The notes under the pieces were generated by a model. It was not told the DNA's origin. It made no database searches and saw only the letters and a program-made list of their open reading frames with translations. From JBHGBM01 sp041946965 (GTDB taxonomy: Bacteria; Acidobacteriota; Terriglobia; Bryobacterales; Bryobacteraceae), in contig JBHGBM010000005.1 in NCBI GenBank assembly GCA_041946965.1, forward strand, positions 1 to 64,000: a stretch of 64,000 bases of DNA. The letters are read 5' to 3'. Both the position numbers and the translations under genes were made by a program. Positions 52,668-60,896 of the stretch are shown here, piece by piece (the stretch's first letter is position 1; every line of letters begins with the position of its first letter).

Positions 52668-53954
52668 TCAGGACGCGCTCTCGAAGGCGCGGTCGAGGCT
52701 CCGCGCGAACTCGTCCACGTCGGCTTTGCCGATGTTCATGGGCGGGGAGATGCGTATGCAGTTGCCGTACGTGCCGCCTTTGCCCACCAGGATGCCCTCG
52801 CGCCGCGCAGCCTCCATCACCACCGAGGTCTCCTCCGCCGCGGGCTCTTTCGACTCGCGGCCGCGCACCAGTTCCAGCGCCTGTAGCAGCCCCATGCCGC
52901 GCACGTCGCCGATGAGCGCGTGCTTTTCACGAAGCTCCTCCAGCCGCCCCCGCAGGTACGCTCCGGTCTGCTCGCAATTGGCGGGCAGGTTGTGCTCTTC
53001 GATGTACTCGATCACGGCCTTGGCCGCCGCGGTGCACACCGGGTTGCCGCCGAAGGTAGAGATGGTCAGGCCGCGCATTCCCTCGCCCACCTCCGGCGTG
53101 GCCACCGTCAGGCCGATGGGCAACCCGTTGGCGAGCCCCTTGGCCGCGGTGATCACATCCGGCGTCACCCCGTAATGCTCCATGCCGAACCACTTGCCGC
53201 CGGTGCGGCCCCAGCCGGTCTGCACCTCGTCGCTGATGACGATGCCGCCGTACTTCCGCACGGTTTCCGCGACCATCGGGAAGTACTCGCGCGGCGGCGT
53301 GATGAACCCGCCCACGCCCTGCACCGGCTCGGCGATGATTCCCGCCACGCGCCCCGAAGTCGAGGTCCTGATCAGTTCCTCCACGTCGCGGGCGCACTGC
53401 ATCTCGCAGCCGGGGTAAGTCTTGCCGAACGGGCAGCGGTAACAGTAGGCGTTGTGCGCGTGTACGATACCCGGCTGCACCGCCCCGCCCAGCCGCCACC
53501 CGGCGTTGCCCGTGAGCGCCATGCCCAGCGCCGAGCGCCCGTGATAGGAGTGCCGCAGCGCGATGATCTCGCTCGCTCCCGTGTAGCAACGCGCCGCCAG
53601 GATGGCCGTCTCGTTCGCCTCCGTCCCGCTGTTGGTGAAAAACGATTTTTTCAGCCGCCCCGGAGTCACCGAAGCGACCTTCTTCGCCAGCGCCGCCAGC
53701 GGTTCGGTGACGAACACCGTGGAGACGTGCTGCAGCCGCTCCACCTGCTCCCGGACGCGCGCGTTGACACTCTCGTTGGCGTGGCCCACGCTGATGGTCA
53801 CGATGCCGCCGAAGAAATCCAGATATTGACGGCCCTCAATGTCCCAGACATACTGGTCCTTGGCGTGGTCCACCACCAGCGGCTCGCGAAAGTAGTGAAA
53901 CACCGCCGGGAACACGTAATCGTGGTGCGCCAGCAGGATCTCGCTCTTGGTCAT
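52668..53954 (-). CDS. Class III PLP aminotransferase (AGXT2/omega-transaminase-like)
   Basis: A 428-aa fold-type I aminotransferase. The Schiff-base Lys is K272 (ITAAKGLANGLPIG) and the cofactor Asp is D242 (VISDEVQTGWGRTGG). NSGTEANETAILAAR is the phosphate-binding region. A Cys-containing insert (CYRCPFGKTYPGCEMQC) is also seen in alanine-glyoxylate aminotransferase 2-like enzymes. The protein is cytoplasmic. It lies between the molybdenum hydroxylase (6 bp) and the GMC dehydrogenase genes, so it may handle an amino compound linked to those oxidations. Confidence 0.9.
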   Translation of the reverse strand: MTKSEILLAHHDYVFPAVFHYFREPLVVDHAKDQYVWDIEGRQYLDFFGGIVTISVGHANESVNARVREQVERLQHVSTVFVTEPLAALAKKVASVTPGRLKKSFFTNSGTEANETAILAARCYTGASEIIALRHSYHGRSALGMALTGNAGWRLGGAVQPGIVHAHNAYCYRCPFGKTYPGCEMQCARDVEELIRTSTSGRVAGIIAEPVQGVGGFITPPREYFPMVAETVRKYGGIVISDEVQTGWGRTGGKWFGMEHYGVTPDVITAAKGLANGLPIGLTVATPEVGEGMRGLTISTFGGNPVCTAAAKAVIEYIEEHNLPANCEQTGAYLRGRLEELREKHALIGDVRGMGLLQALELVRGRESKEPAAEETSVVMEAARREGILVGKGGTYGNCIRISPPMNIGKADVDEFARSLDRAFESAS

Positions 53955-53960
53955 GAACCG

Positions 53961-55907
53961 CTATGATACCGCCTGCGCCAGCCTCAGCGGCAGAGACCGG
54001 AGCCGCACTCCGGTGGCATCGAAAATGGCGTTGCCGATGGCAGGCGCGATGCCTACGATCGGCGTCTCCCCCGCCCCCACCGAAGGGATGTCCTTGCGGT
54101 CCAGCAGTACGGTCTCGATGGCCGGCAGGTCCGTGAAGCGCGGCACGCGGTAACGGGCGAAGCGCCCGTTCAGGATTCTGCCGTTTTCGAACTCGATGGC
54201 CTCGAACATCGCCCCGCCCAGGCCCATCATGATGCAACCTTCCACCTGGTTGCGCAGATGGTCGGGGTTCACGATCCCGCCGCACTCGAACGCCTGCACC
54301 ACCGTCAGCACGCGGACCGCGCCCGCGGCCTTATCCGCCTCCACCTCGACGCAGGTCGCCACGTAGCTGCCCTTCTCGAATCCCGCCGCCATGCCGAAGC
54401 CGCGCTGCTTCGAAGCTTTAGAATGCGGCCAGGCGAAGCGCTGGGCGGCCGCCGTGATCACCGCGGCCAGCCGCGGGTCCTTCGCGTTCTTCAACCGGAA
54501 TTCGAGCGGACTCATCTTGAGCTCGTGCGCCAGCTCATCCATCATGGTTTCGCGCGCGAAGTGATTGGCCGTGGCGGCCAGCGCGCGGTACGATCCCTGC
54601 CGCAGCGGCGAGCGCGCGGAGTGGTACTCCTCCCGGCGGTTCGCCACCTCGTAGGGCGAGCGCAACCCCGCGCCGCCGGAATTGTAATTGTGCTGCTCCC
54701 AGGAAGTGAGCACGCCGTCCTTGCGCACTCCGCCCGCCACGTCGATCACTCCGGCGGGGCGGAAATACGCCCAGGTGAACTCTTCCTGCCGCGTCCAGGC
54801 GACTTTCACCGGCTTTCCCGCCGCCCTGGCCAGCCGCGCGGCTTCCAGGGCCGCATCCCCGGAGTGCTTGCCGCCGTAGCCGGAACCCATGTCCGGCATG
54901 ATCACGCGCACGCGCTCCTCCGGCAGGTTGAAGGCCCGCATGAGTTCCTGCCGCACACCGAACGGACGCTGCGTGCCCGTCCATACCGTCAGCCCGCCGT
55001 CTTTCCACTCCGCCACCGCGACGCGCGGCTCCAGCGGCGCGTGGGCGATATACGGCAGCGTGTATTGCCCGCGCAGCCGCACCTCGGCGGCGGTGTCTTC
55101 GAGCAGCGCCGGCCCGGGCCCGCTCTTGAGGATTCCGAACAGCTCGCGCCCGGAAGGCTGCGGCGTGAGGCGCCACTCGGGCTTGAGCTTCGCCAGCGCG
55201 GCTTCGGCGGCGCGCGGATCCGGCGCGGTCACACCCGCGAAGTTGCCCTCCCGCACCACGCTCGCGCCACCGGTTTCAAGCGACGCCAGCTCCGCCCCGA
55301 ACGCCGGCGGGCGCAGCACCTTGCCGTAGAGCATCCCCGGAAGCTTGAAATCATAGGGGAACTTGTGCGCGCCGGTGACCAGCGCGCGGCCGTTCACCTT
55401 GGGCACGGAGATCCCGAGCGGCGGCGCGGGCGTCTGCCCGCCGATGGTGCGCTCCAGCTTGCGGCCCTTCGTCAGATCGCCGAAACCCGCCGATTCGCCC
55501 GTCGCGGTGTTGCGCACGCGCCCGTCCGCGATCTCCAGCCGCGCGCCCTTCCAGCGCTCGGCGGCGAGTTCCAACAGCATCTCGCGCGCCGCCGCCGCCG
55601 CCCGGCGCAACACGGGCGCCATGAAGCCGGTGCTGCGGCTTCCCGAAGTTCCCGAGTCGTACGGAGTGAGCGCCGTATCGCCCATGATCAGGCTCACTCT
55701 TTCCGGCGCCATCTTCAGTTCCTCGGCCACCGCCTGCGCCAGTGACGTGCGGATGTTCTGCCCGATCTCCACCTTGCCCGTGAAGACCGTCACCCGCCCG
55801 TCTTCCCCGATGTGCAGGTATGCCGACACGCGGTCCGGGGCCGGGGCGCCCTCCGCCGTCACCGCGATGGCGATGCCCGTCAGGAACTCCCGCCGGGTTA
55901 TGTTCAT
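53961..55907 (-). CDS. Molybdenum hydroxylase large subunit (IorB/xanthine dehydrogenase family), Tat-exported
   Basis: A 648-aa molybdopterin-binding subunit of the isoquinoline 1-oxidoreductase type. The twin-arginine leader is NITRREFLTGIAIAVTAEG. Cofactor-binding motifs include VEIGQNIRTSLAQAVAEEL, MGSGYGGKHSGDAALEAARL, GSYRALAATANHFARE and SVGAGETPIVGIAPAIGNAI. The protein would hydroxylate an N-heterocycle or oxidise an aldehyde in the periplasm. It is somewhat shorter than typical IorB. Its start overlaps the 2Fe-2S subunit stop by 4 bp, and no FAD subunit is present. Confidence 0.9.
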   Translation of the reverse strand: MNITRREFLTGIAIAVTAEGAPAPDRVSAYLHIGEDGRVTVFTGKVEIGQNIRTSLAQAVAEELKMAPERVSLIMGDTALTPYDSGTSGSRSTGFMAPVLRRAAAAAREMLLELAAERWKGARLEIADGRVRNTATGESAGFGDLTKGRKLERTIGGQTPAPPLGISVPKVNGRALVTGAHKFPYDFKLPGMLYGKVLRPPAFGAELASLETGGASVVREGNFAGVTAPDPRAAEAALAKLKPEWRLTPQPSGRELFGILKSGPGPALLEDTAAEVRLRGQYTLPYIAHAPLEPRVAVAEWKDGGLTVWTGTQRPFGVRQELMRAFNLPEERVRVIMPDMGSGYGGKHSGDAALEAARLARAAGKPVKVAWTRQEEFTWAYFRPAGVIDVAGGVRKDGVLTSWEQHNYNSGGAGLRSPYEVANRREEYHSARSPLRQGSYRALAATANHFARETMMDELAHELKMSPLEFRLKNAKDPRLAAVITAAAQRFAWPHSKASKQRGFGMAAGFEKGSYVATCVEVEADKAAGAVRVLTVVQAFECGGIVNPDHLRNQVEGCIMMGLGGAMFEAIEFENGRILNGRFARYRVPRFTDLPAIETVLLDRKDIPSVGAGETPIVGIAPAIGNAIFDATGVRLRSLPLRLAQAVS

Positions 55908-56368
55908 GCGCGTTCCCCCGCGGCCATGCGGACGGCCGCGATGATGCGCGCGTACGTCCCGCAGCGGCACAAGTTGCCCTGCATGGCGCTCACGATTTCC
56001 TCGTTCGTGGGATTGGGATTGCGCGCCAGAAGCGCCACGCCGGCCATGATCATGCCCGGAGTGCAGTAGCCGCACTGCATGGCGCCCATCTGAAGAAAGG
56101 CCTCCTGGAGCGGGTGAAGCCGCCCGCTCCGCTCCAGGCCCTCAATGGTGGTGATCTGCCTCCCCGCCACCGCGCCCGCGCGCGTGACACAGGCGTGTAC
56201 CGCGCGGCCGTCCACCAGCACCGTGCAGGCGCCGCACGAGCCTTCCCCGCAACCGTACTTGCTGCCGGTCAGGTCCAGCTCTTCCCGCAAGACGCTCAGC
56301 AGCGTGCGCGAGGGGTCTATATCGAGTCGGCGCCTGCTCCCGTTGACGATCAGCTCGATGCCGGACAT
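55904..56368 (-). CDS. 2Fe-2S subunit of the molybdenum hydroxylase (IorA-like)
   Basis: A 154-aa protein with a plant-ferredoxin-type N domain (YGCGEGSCGACTVLVDG, plus a distal Cys) and a C-terminal domain with the second cluster (QCGYCTPGMI, GNLCRCGTY). The eight Cys needed for two 2Fe-2S clusters are present. It carries electrons from the molybdenum centre of the partner. It lacks a leader, so export with the Tat-bearing large subunit is likely. Confidence 0.94.
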   Translation of the reverse strand: MSGIELIVNGSRRRLDIDPSRTLLSVLREELDLTGSKYGCGEGSCGACTVLVDGRAVHACVTRAGAVAGRQITTIEGLERSGRLHPLQEAFLQMGAMQCGYCTPGMIMAGVALLARNPNPTNEEIVSAMQGNLCRCGTYARIIAAVRMAAGERA

Positions 56369-56387
56369 GCGACCATTGTCGCAGGGA

Positions 56388-56735
56388 TCACTGCTTCTTG
56401 GCGGTCATCTCGAACTGGCGCTCGCCGGCGCCCACCTTCAGCTTCAGCTCGTTCCCCTGGACCACGCCCTTATATTGCATCTTCATTTCGCGATCCTGGA
56501 ACTTGCGAATGACCACGAACGAGATCTCGTCGCCGGAGATCTTGCCGTCCTGGATCTCCGCCGGGCCGCCGCGGCCCCCCTCGACCGTCCCGGTCAGCTT
56601 CGCCCCGTCCGCTTTCAAATCGAAGGTAGTAGTTCGGGTTTGCCCACCCATCTCATACTCAGCCTTCCACTTGCCCGTCACGTCGGCCGCCCAGACCACA
56701 GCCGCAAACAACGCCAAAATCGCAAAAAGCCTCAT
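56388..56735 (-). CDS. Small secreted beta-rich protein of unknown function
   Basis: A 115-aa protein with a signal peptide (MRLFAILALFAAVVWA). The rest has strands such as VTGKWKAEYEMGGQTRTTTF, AKLTGTVEGGRGG and MQYKGVVQGNELKLKV, like small lipocalin or beta-barrel-type secreted proteins. The start at 56735 has a strong ribosome site (AAAGGAGA). It may be the first gene of the long minus-strand run, 19 bp ahead of iorA. No function assigned. Confidence 0.75.
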   Translation of the reverse strand: MRLFAILALFAAVVWAADVTGKWKAEYEMGGQTRTTTFDLKADGAKLTGTVEGGRGGPAEIQDGKISGDEISFVVIRKFQDREMKMQYKGVVQGNELKLKVGAGERQFEMTAKKQ

Positions 56736-57187
56736 AGGGTCTCCTTTCGGCTTAATGGTGCCACCAATCCGTTGGAAGTTACAGGAAAACCGGAATTTCC
56801 GTCGCTTGCTCCATTTTCGCACCTCAAAGAAGCGCAATTCGCTGTTACCGCCGGCTTGAAACTGCATCTCGTGAAGAACATGCTGTGGAATCCCCGAATT
56901 TGCAGGACGCGTCCGGCAGTATGGCCGCTGAATTGCCTTTTCGGGTGCGTATCACTCAGATTGCCTTCGCCGGGCCCGTCGAATGCCCGGGAATGCGGCC
57001 CTCGTCGTAGTGGCCGGAAGAAGTGACAGGTAATTTTTCGGAGGGGTGCTTCGTAATTACACGAAGCGCAACGGAGTTCGGCAGATACATCTCAGCTTCC
57101 TACTCCCGGCGTTATTGGTGTGCTCGTGTTGCCGCTCGCTGCCCACACATGCGACTCTGCCCCCTTCACAACGGAAGGAGAACATAA
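56736..57187. other. Long divergent intergenic region, no gene seen
   Basis: This 452-bp stretch separates the minus-strand run from the BACON-cytochrome gene. It holds no convincing reading frame and is less GC-rich than its surroundings. Inverted repeats are clustered on the right side: CCGGGC/GCCCGG at 56970-56990, CGGCC/GGCCG at 56996-57016, and the 9-bp stem at 57046-57069. The strong ribosome site GGAAGGAG precedes the GTG at 57188. No known riboswitch consensus was recognised. Confidence 0.6.
57046..57069 (+). promoter_or_regulatory. Hairpin or operator upstream of the BACON-cytochrome gene
   Basis: GTGCTTCGT pairs with ACGAAGCGC across the loop AATTAC (nine pairs, one of them G-T). 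The symmetric 7-bp core GCTTCGT/ACGAAGC would also suit a dimeric repressor. It is not followed by a T-run, so it is probably not a terminator. It lies about 120 bp from the start codon. Confidence 0.4.
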
Positions 57188-59212
57188 GTGAACAGAGAAC
57201 GGCGACTCGAAATCCCGTTGACGGCCGTGTTGACTGGCGTCGTCTGGATAGCAGGTCTTGGATCTTCGAGCTTATTGTTTTCGGAGGAGAGCCGAAACAG
57301 TGGCGTGACCGTAAGCCCCGCCTCCCTGAGTTTTGGCGCGACGTTGAACGGCTCCCCTCCAGCCTCTCAGAGTCTCTCGGTGACTGCCCGGAGAACCACC
57401 CAGTTCAGCGTGAGCGCATCGGTGCAAAGCGGCGGCACGCAATGGCTGAAGGTTTCGCCCTCGGGCGCGTTGTACACCAACAAGACTCTCTCAGTGTCCG
57501 TGAGCCAGTCCGGCCTTGCGGCCGGGACGTACAACGGCAGGGTTTCGATATCGGCGAACGGGACCACGACGGTAGTGCCGGTCGTGCTGGCGGTAAACAC
57601 AAGCGGTACAGGCGGGGGCGGAGGCGGCAATACCGCGGGCTACAAGCTGATCGGCTGGAACGACCTCGGTATGCACTGCCTGGACGGCAAGGACTACAGC
57701 ATTTTTGCGGTCCTCCCGCCGTACAACACGATCCACGCGCACCTGCTGGATTCCACCGGCAAGCTGATCGCATCGCCCGGCGGGTACGCCATTACGTACC
57801 AGGCGATCAACGATCCGCTCACCAATACGCTGAACACCATTTCGTATCCCAAGACGAACTTCTGGCAATATGCCGCCGCGCTCGGTTTCGGTTCGCTGGC
57901 TCCTGACGTCGGATTGAAAGGTTACGCCATGCCGGGTTCCGGAAACACCCCGCGCGTCATGAACTTCAGCGCCGCCGATAACACGTGGATCGCGGAGGGC
58001 GTTCCGATCACCCCTTACGCCGACGCCGGCGCCGCTCCGTATCCGAGGAATTACTTCCCCATGATGCGCCTGGTAGCCAGGAATTCCTCCGGTATCGTGC
58101 TGGCTACGAGCGATATCGTGCTGCCGACGTCAGACGAGATGACTTGCTCGGTCTGCCACTCGTCCGCCTCGGGCTATGGAGCCGCGATGCCCGCGGGCGG
58201 CTGGGTCAACAATGCGGATTCCGCCAAGGATGTAAAGCTGAACATCCTGCGCAAGCACGACGACCGCTTCGCAGGCAGTTCGCTGTTCCAAAGCGCCGCT
58301 CGCGCGGCAGGGTACAGCGCCTCGGGCCTGGTTGCGACCACCGCGGCCAAGCCGATCCTGTGCGCCAATTGTCATGGCTCCAACGCGCTCTCGGCCCCCG
58401 GTTATAACGGCATCCCGGCTTTGACCGTCGCGATGCACCGCCTGCACTCCGGCGTCATCGACCCCGCCACCAACCAGGCCATGAATAACAGCGCCTCACG
58501 CGACACCTGCTACCGCTGCCATCCCGGGCCGAACACCCAGTGCCTGCGCGGAGCGATGGGGACACTGAAGAACAACCAGGGCGGTTACGCGATGGAATGC
58601 CAGAGCTGCCACGGCTCCATGAGCACGGTGGCAAACGCCGCTCGCAAGGGCTGGCTCGACGAGCCGAATTGCCAGTCCTGCCATTCCGGCACCGCCACGA
58701 AGAACAGCGGTCAGATCGTATACACGTCGGTGTTCTCGAGCGGGACCACGATGCGGGTCGCGGCGGACAACACCTTCGCCACCAACCCGAACACGCCCTC
58801 GGCCGGCCTGTCGCTCTACCGTTTCTCAAAGGGCCATGGCGGCTTGCAGTGCGAGGCGTGCCACGGCTCCACGCACGCCGAATACGCTACGCCGGTTTCG
58901 AACGACAACGTGCAGAGCGTCAGTCTCCAGGGTCACGCGGGCACGCTGGCCGAATGCGCCTCGTGCCACGGTTCCGTGCCGGATACCGTGACCGGCGGAC
59001 CCCATGGACTGCATCCGATCGGTTCCTACTGGGTATCCCGTCACGAGTCGGCCGCCAGGAACAATCTGGCGTCGTGCCAGGTCTGCCACGGCGTCGACTA
59101 TCGCGGCACGATCCTGTCGAAAACCCTGGCCGACCGGTCCATGGCCGGGCGGACCTTCGCGAAGGGCGCCGTTATCGGTTGCTATAGCTGCCACAACGGG
59201 CCCAACCCGTAG
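57188..59212 (+). CDS. BACON-like domain fused to a nine-haem cytochrome c
   Basis: A 674-aa secreted protein. A membrane segment or leader (about 10-30) is followed by an Ig-like BACON-type domain (about 39-138: VTVSPASLSFGATLNG, QWLKVSPSGALYTNK, AGTYNGRVSISANGTT). A Gly-rich linker comes next, then a haem-free region beginning GYKLIGWNDLGMHCLDGKDY. From about residue 320 onward nine CxxCH motifs follow (CSVCH, CANCH, CYRCH, CQSCH, CQSCH, CEACH, CASCH, CQVCH, CYSCH). BACON domains normally serve adhesion or carbohydrate binding on cell-surface proteins. The combination suggests an electron carrier placed on the outer surface or a glycan. GTG start at 57188 with ribosome site GGAAGGAG. Confidence 0.85.
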   Translation: MNRERRLEIPLTAVLTGVVWIAGLGSSSLLFSEESRNSGVTVSPASLSFGATLNGSPPASQSLSVTARRTTQFSVSASVQSGGTQWLKVSPSGALYTNKTLSVSVSQSGLAAGTYNGRVSISANGTTTVVPVVLAVNTSGTGGGGGGNTAGYKLIGWNDLGMHCLDGKDYSIFAVLPPYNTIHAHLLDSTGKLIASPGGYAITYQAINDPLTNTLNTISYPKTNFWQYAAALGFGSLAPDVGLKGYAMPGSGNTPRVMNFSAADNTWIAEGVPITPYADAGAAPYPRNYFPMMRLVARNSSGIVLATSDIVLPTSDEMTCSVCHSSASGYGAAMPAGGWVNNADSAKDVKLNILRKHDDRFAGSSLFQSAARAAGYSASGLVATTAAKPILCANCHGSNALSAPGYNGIPALTVAMHRLHSGVIDPATNQAMNNSASRDTCYRCHPGPNTQCLRGAMGTLKNNQGGYAMECQSCHGSMSTVANAARKGWLDEPNCQSCHSGTATKNSGQIVYTSVFSSGTTMRVAADNTFATNPNTPSAGLSLYRFSKGHGGLQCEACHGSTHAEYATPVSNDNVQSVSLQGHAGTLAECASCHGSVPDTVTGGPHGLHPIGSYWVSRHESAARNNLASCQVCHGVDYRGTILSKTLADRSMAGRTFAKGAVIGCYSCHNGPNP

Positions 59213-59233
59213 GAAGAACGTACCGCGCAAAGA

Positions 59234-59257
59234 CGGGGGCAGACGGATCTGCCCCCG
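59234..59257 (+). terminator. Terminator-like hairpin after the BACON-cytochrome gene
   Basis: A perfect 10-bp stem (CGGGGGCAGA with TCTGCCCCCG) with a 4-base loop lies 22 bp after the stop codon. The downstream tract (ATCCTTAC) is only weakly T-rich, so it is a likely but not classic intrinsic terminator. Confidence 0.6.
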
Positions 59258-59312
59258 ATCCTTACAAGCGGACTGGCCACGCGGCCTGCCGCGGTAGTAC
59301 GCTGTTGTTTTC

Positions 59313-60698
59313 ATGATGAACCGCAGGGAATTTCTTTCGTCGCTCGCGGCCGCGTCCGCGTTCCCCGTCCAGGCTGCCGCACGCAGGCCGAATATCGTTT
59401 TCATCCTTGCCGACGATCTCGGCTACGGCGACCTGGGCTGCTACGGCCAGGAACAGATCCCCACGCCCAACATCGATCGCATCGCCGCCCAGGGCACGCG
59501 TTTCACGCAGGCCTATTCCGGCTCCACCGTCTGCGCGCCCTCGCGCTGCTGCCTGATGACCGGCCATCATACCGGCCACGCCCGCATCCGCGGCAACGCG
59601 CGCGTGCCGCTCATTCCCTCCGATGTCACCGTCGCCAAGCTTCTGAAGTCGGCCGGTTATCGCACCGCCATGTACGGCAAGTGGGGCCTCGGCAACCCCG
59701 GCACCACCGGCGTCCCCAACCTGCAAGGCTTCGACGACTGGTTCGGCTACCTCGACCAGCAGCACGCCCACAGCTACTATCCGCAATCGTTGTGGGACAA
59801 CCAGAGCGAGCGCATGATCCCGGGCAACCTGGGCACGCGTAAGACGTGGTCGCCCGACCTGATCGAGGAGCGCGCGCTCGAATTCCTCGGCCGCCAGAGC
59901 TCGCAGCAGCCTTTCTATCTGAACCTCACCGTCACGCTGCCGCATGCCAACAACGAACTGGGCAGCGATACCGGCAACGGCATGGAGGTGCCCAGCGACG
60001 AGCCGTTCACCAACCGTCCCTGGCCGCAGCAGGAGAAGAACTTCGCAGCCATGGTCACGCGCCTGGACCGCACCGTGGGCAAAGTGCTCGAACAACTCAA
60101 GAAGTCCGGCGTGGACGAAAACACCATCATATTCTTCAGCAGCGATAACGGCCCCCACCGCGAAGGCGGCCATAACCCGGACTTCTTCCACAGCCGCGGC
60201 CCGCTGCGCGGCATCAAGCGCGATCTCTACGAAGGCGGCATTCGCGTGCCCATGCTGGTGCGGTGGCCGGGCCATGTGCCCTCGGGCAAGGTCAGCGACT
60301 TCAGTTTCGCATTCTGGGACTTCCTGCCGACCGCCGCGGAACTGGCGGGAGTGACGGCGCCCAAGGGTATCGACGGCGTCTCCGTGGTCCCCGCGCTGTT
60401 GGGCAAGGCGCAGCAGCCGCACCCTTACTTCTACTGGGAATTCCACGAGCGCGGTTTCAGCCAGGCCGTGCGCATGGGCGACTGGAAAGGCGTGCGGCTC
60501 CAGTCGCGCAACGCGCCCCTCGAACTTTACGATCTCAAGTCGGACGTCGGGGAGAAGAATAACATCGCGGCGGCGCACCCCGAGGTGGTGGCGCGCATCC
60601 GCAAGATCATGGATGAAGCGCGCACCGACTCCGCGGACTTCCCCGTGCATGCGGGCCCCGCCGGCGCGAAGAAGGCCGCGAAAAAACGCACAGAATAG
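59313..60698 (+). CDS. Sulfatase (type I, formylglycine-dependent), Tat-exported
   Basis: A 461-aa arylsulfatase-like enzyme. The N terminus MMNRREFLSSLAAASAFPVQ is a twin-arginine leader. The metal site starts with NIVFILADDLGYGDLGCYG. The sulfatase signature has Cys74 (VCAPSRCCLMTG, CxPSR), which must be converted to formylglycine by a dedicated enzyme not encoded here. SSDNGPHREGGH and GDWKGVRL complete the family blocks. It would remove sulfate from polysaccharides or glycosaminoglycans. The C terminus is Lys/Ala-rich. Confidence 0.94.
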   Translation: MMNRREFLSSLAAASAFPVQAAARRPNIVFILADDLGYGDLGCYGQEQIPTPNIDRIAAQGTRFTQAYSGSTVCAPSRCCLMTGHHTGHARIRGNARVPLIPSDVTVAKLLKSAGYRTAMYGKWGLGNPGTTGVPNLQGFDDWFGYLDQQHAHSYYPQSLWDNQSERMIPGNLGTRKTWSPDLIEERALEFLGRQSSQQPFYLNLTVTLPHANNELGSDTGNGMEVPSDEPFTNRPWPQQEKNFAAMVTRLDRTVGKVLEQLKKSGVDENTIIFFSSDNGPHREGGHNPDFFHSRGPLRGIKRDLYEGGIRVPMLVRWPGHVPSGKVSDFSFAFWDFLPTAAELAGVTAPKGIDGVSVVPALLGKAQQPHPYFYWEFHERGFSQAVRMGDWKGVRLQSRNAPLELYDLKSDVGEKNNIAAAHPEVVARIRKIMDEARTDSADFPVHAGPAGAKKAAKKRTE

Positions 60699-60718
60699 CG
60701 CGGGGCCTCTCCACGCCG

Positions 60719-60805
60719 TCAGATCCTGCGCGTGAGATGGCCGATCGGGCTGATCGCAAACAGGATGATCGCGATCACAAGAAAGATCAGCGCCCAAGTA
60801 AGCAT
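60719..60805 (-). CDS. 28-aa membrane microprotein, shortened DUF1328/YtjA-like
   Basis: Translated: residues 1-13 are MLTWALIFLVIAI, followed by ILFAISPIGHLTRRI. A strong ribosome site (AGGAGGG) precedes the ATG at 60805 by about 8 bp. The first half matches the N terminus of DUF1328 proteins (E. coli YtjA begins MFRWGIIFLVIAL). The second half resembles their C-terminal end (an ILF-type segment and a basic tail). About 25 central residues are missing, so it reads as an internally deleted or naturally minimal version with one membrane helix. It lies between the sulfatase and Gfo/Idh genes on the opposite strand. Function unknown; YtjA itself is poorly characterised. Confidence 0.65.
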   Translation of the reverse strand: MLTWALIFLVIAIILFAISPIGHLTRRI

Positions 60806-60896
60806 CGTCTAATCCCTCCTCGTCCCGCGGCGCGCCCGCAACGGCGCCGCAACCCCTTAACAGCAGTCGGCGTACCAATGGGTGTATCATTGCCGC

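Noticed and set aside
56784..56800. GGAAA/TTTCC repeat upstream of the small secreted protein gene
   Set aside because: Five-base arms are too short to support an operator call.
56145..57026. Plus-strand frame reaching into the 56736-57187 intergenic region
   Set aside because: Mostly antisense to iorA and the small secreted protein gene; the intergenic tail has no ribosome site or domain.
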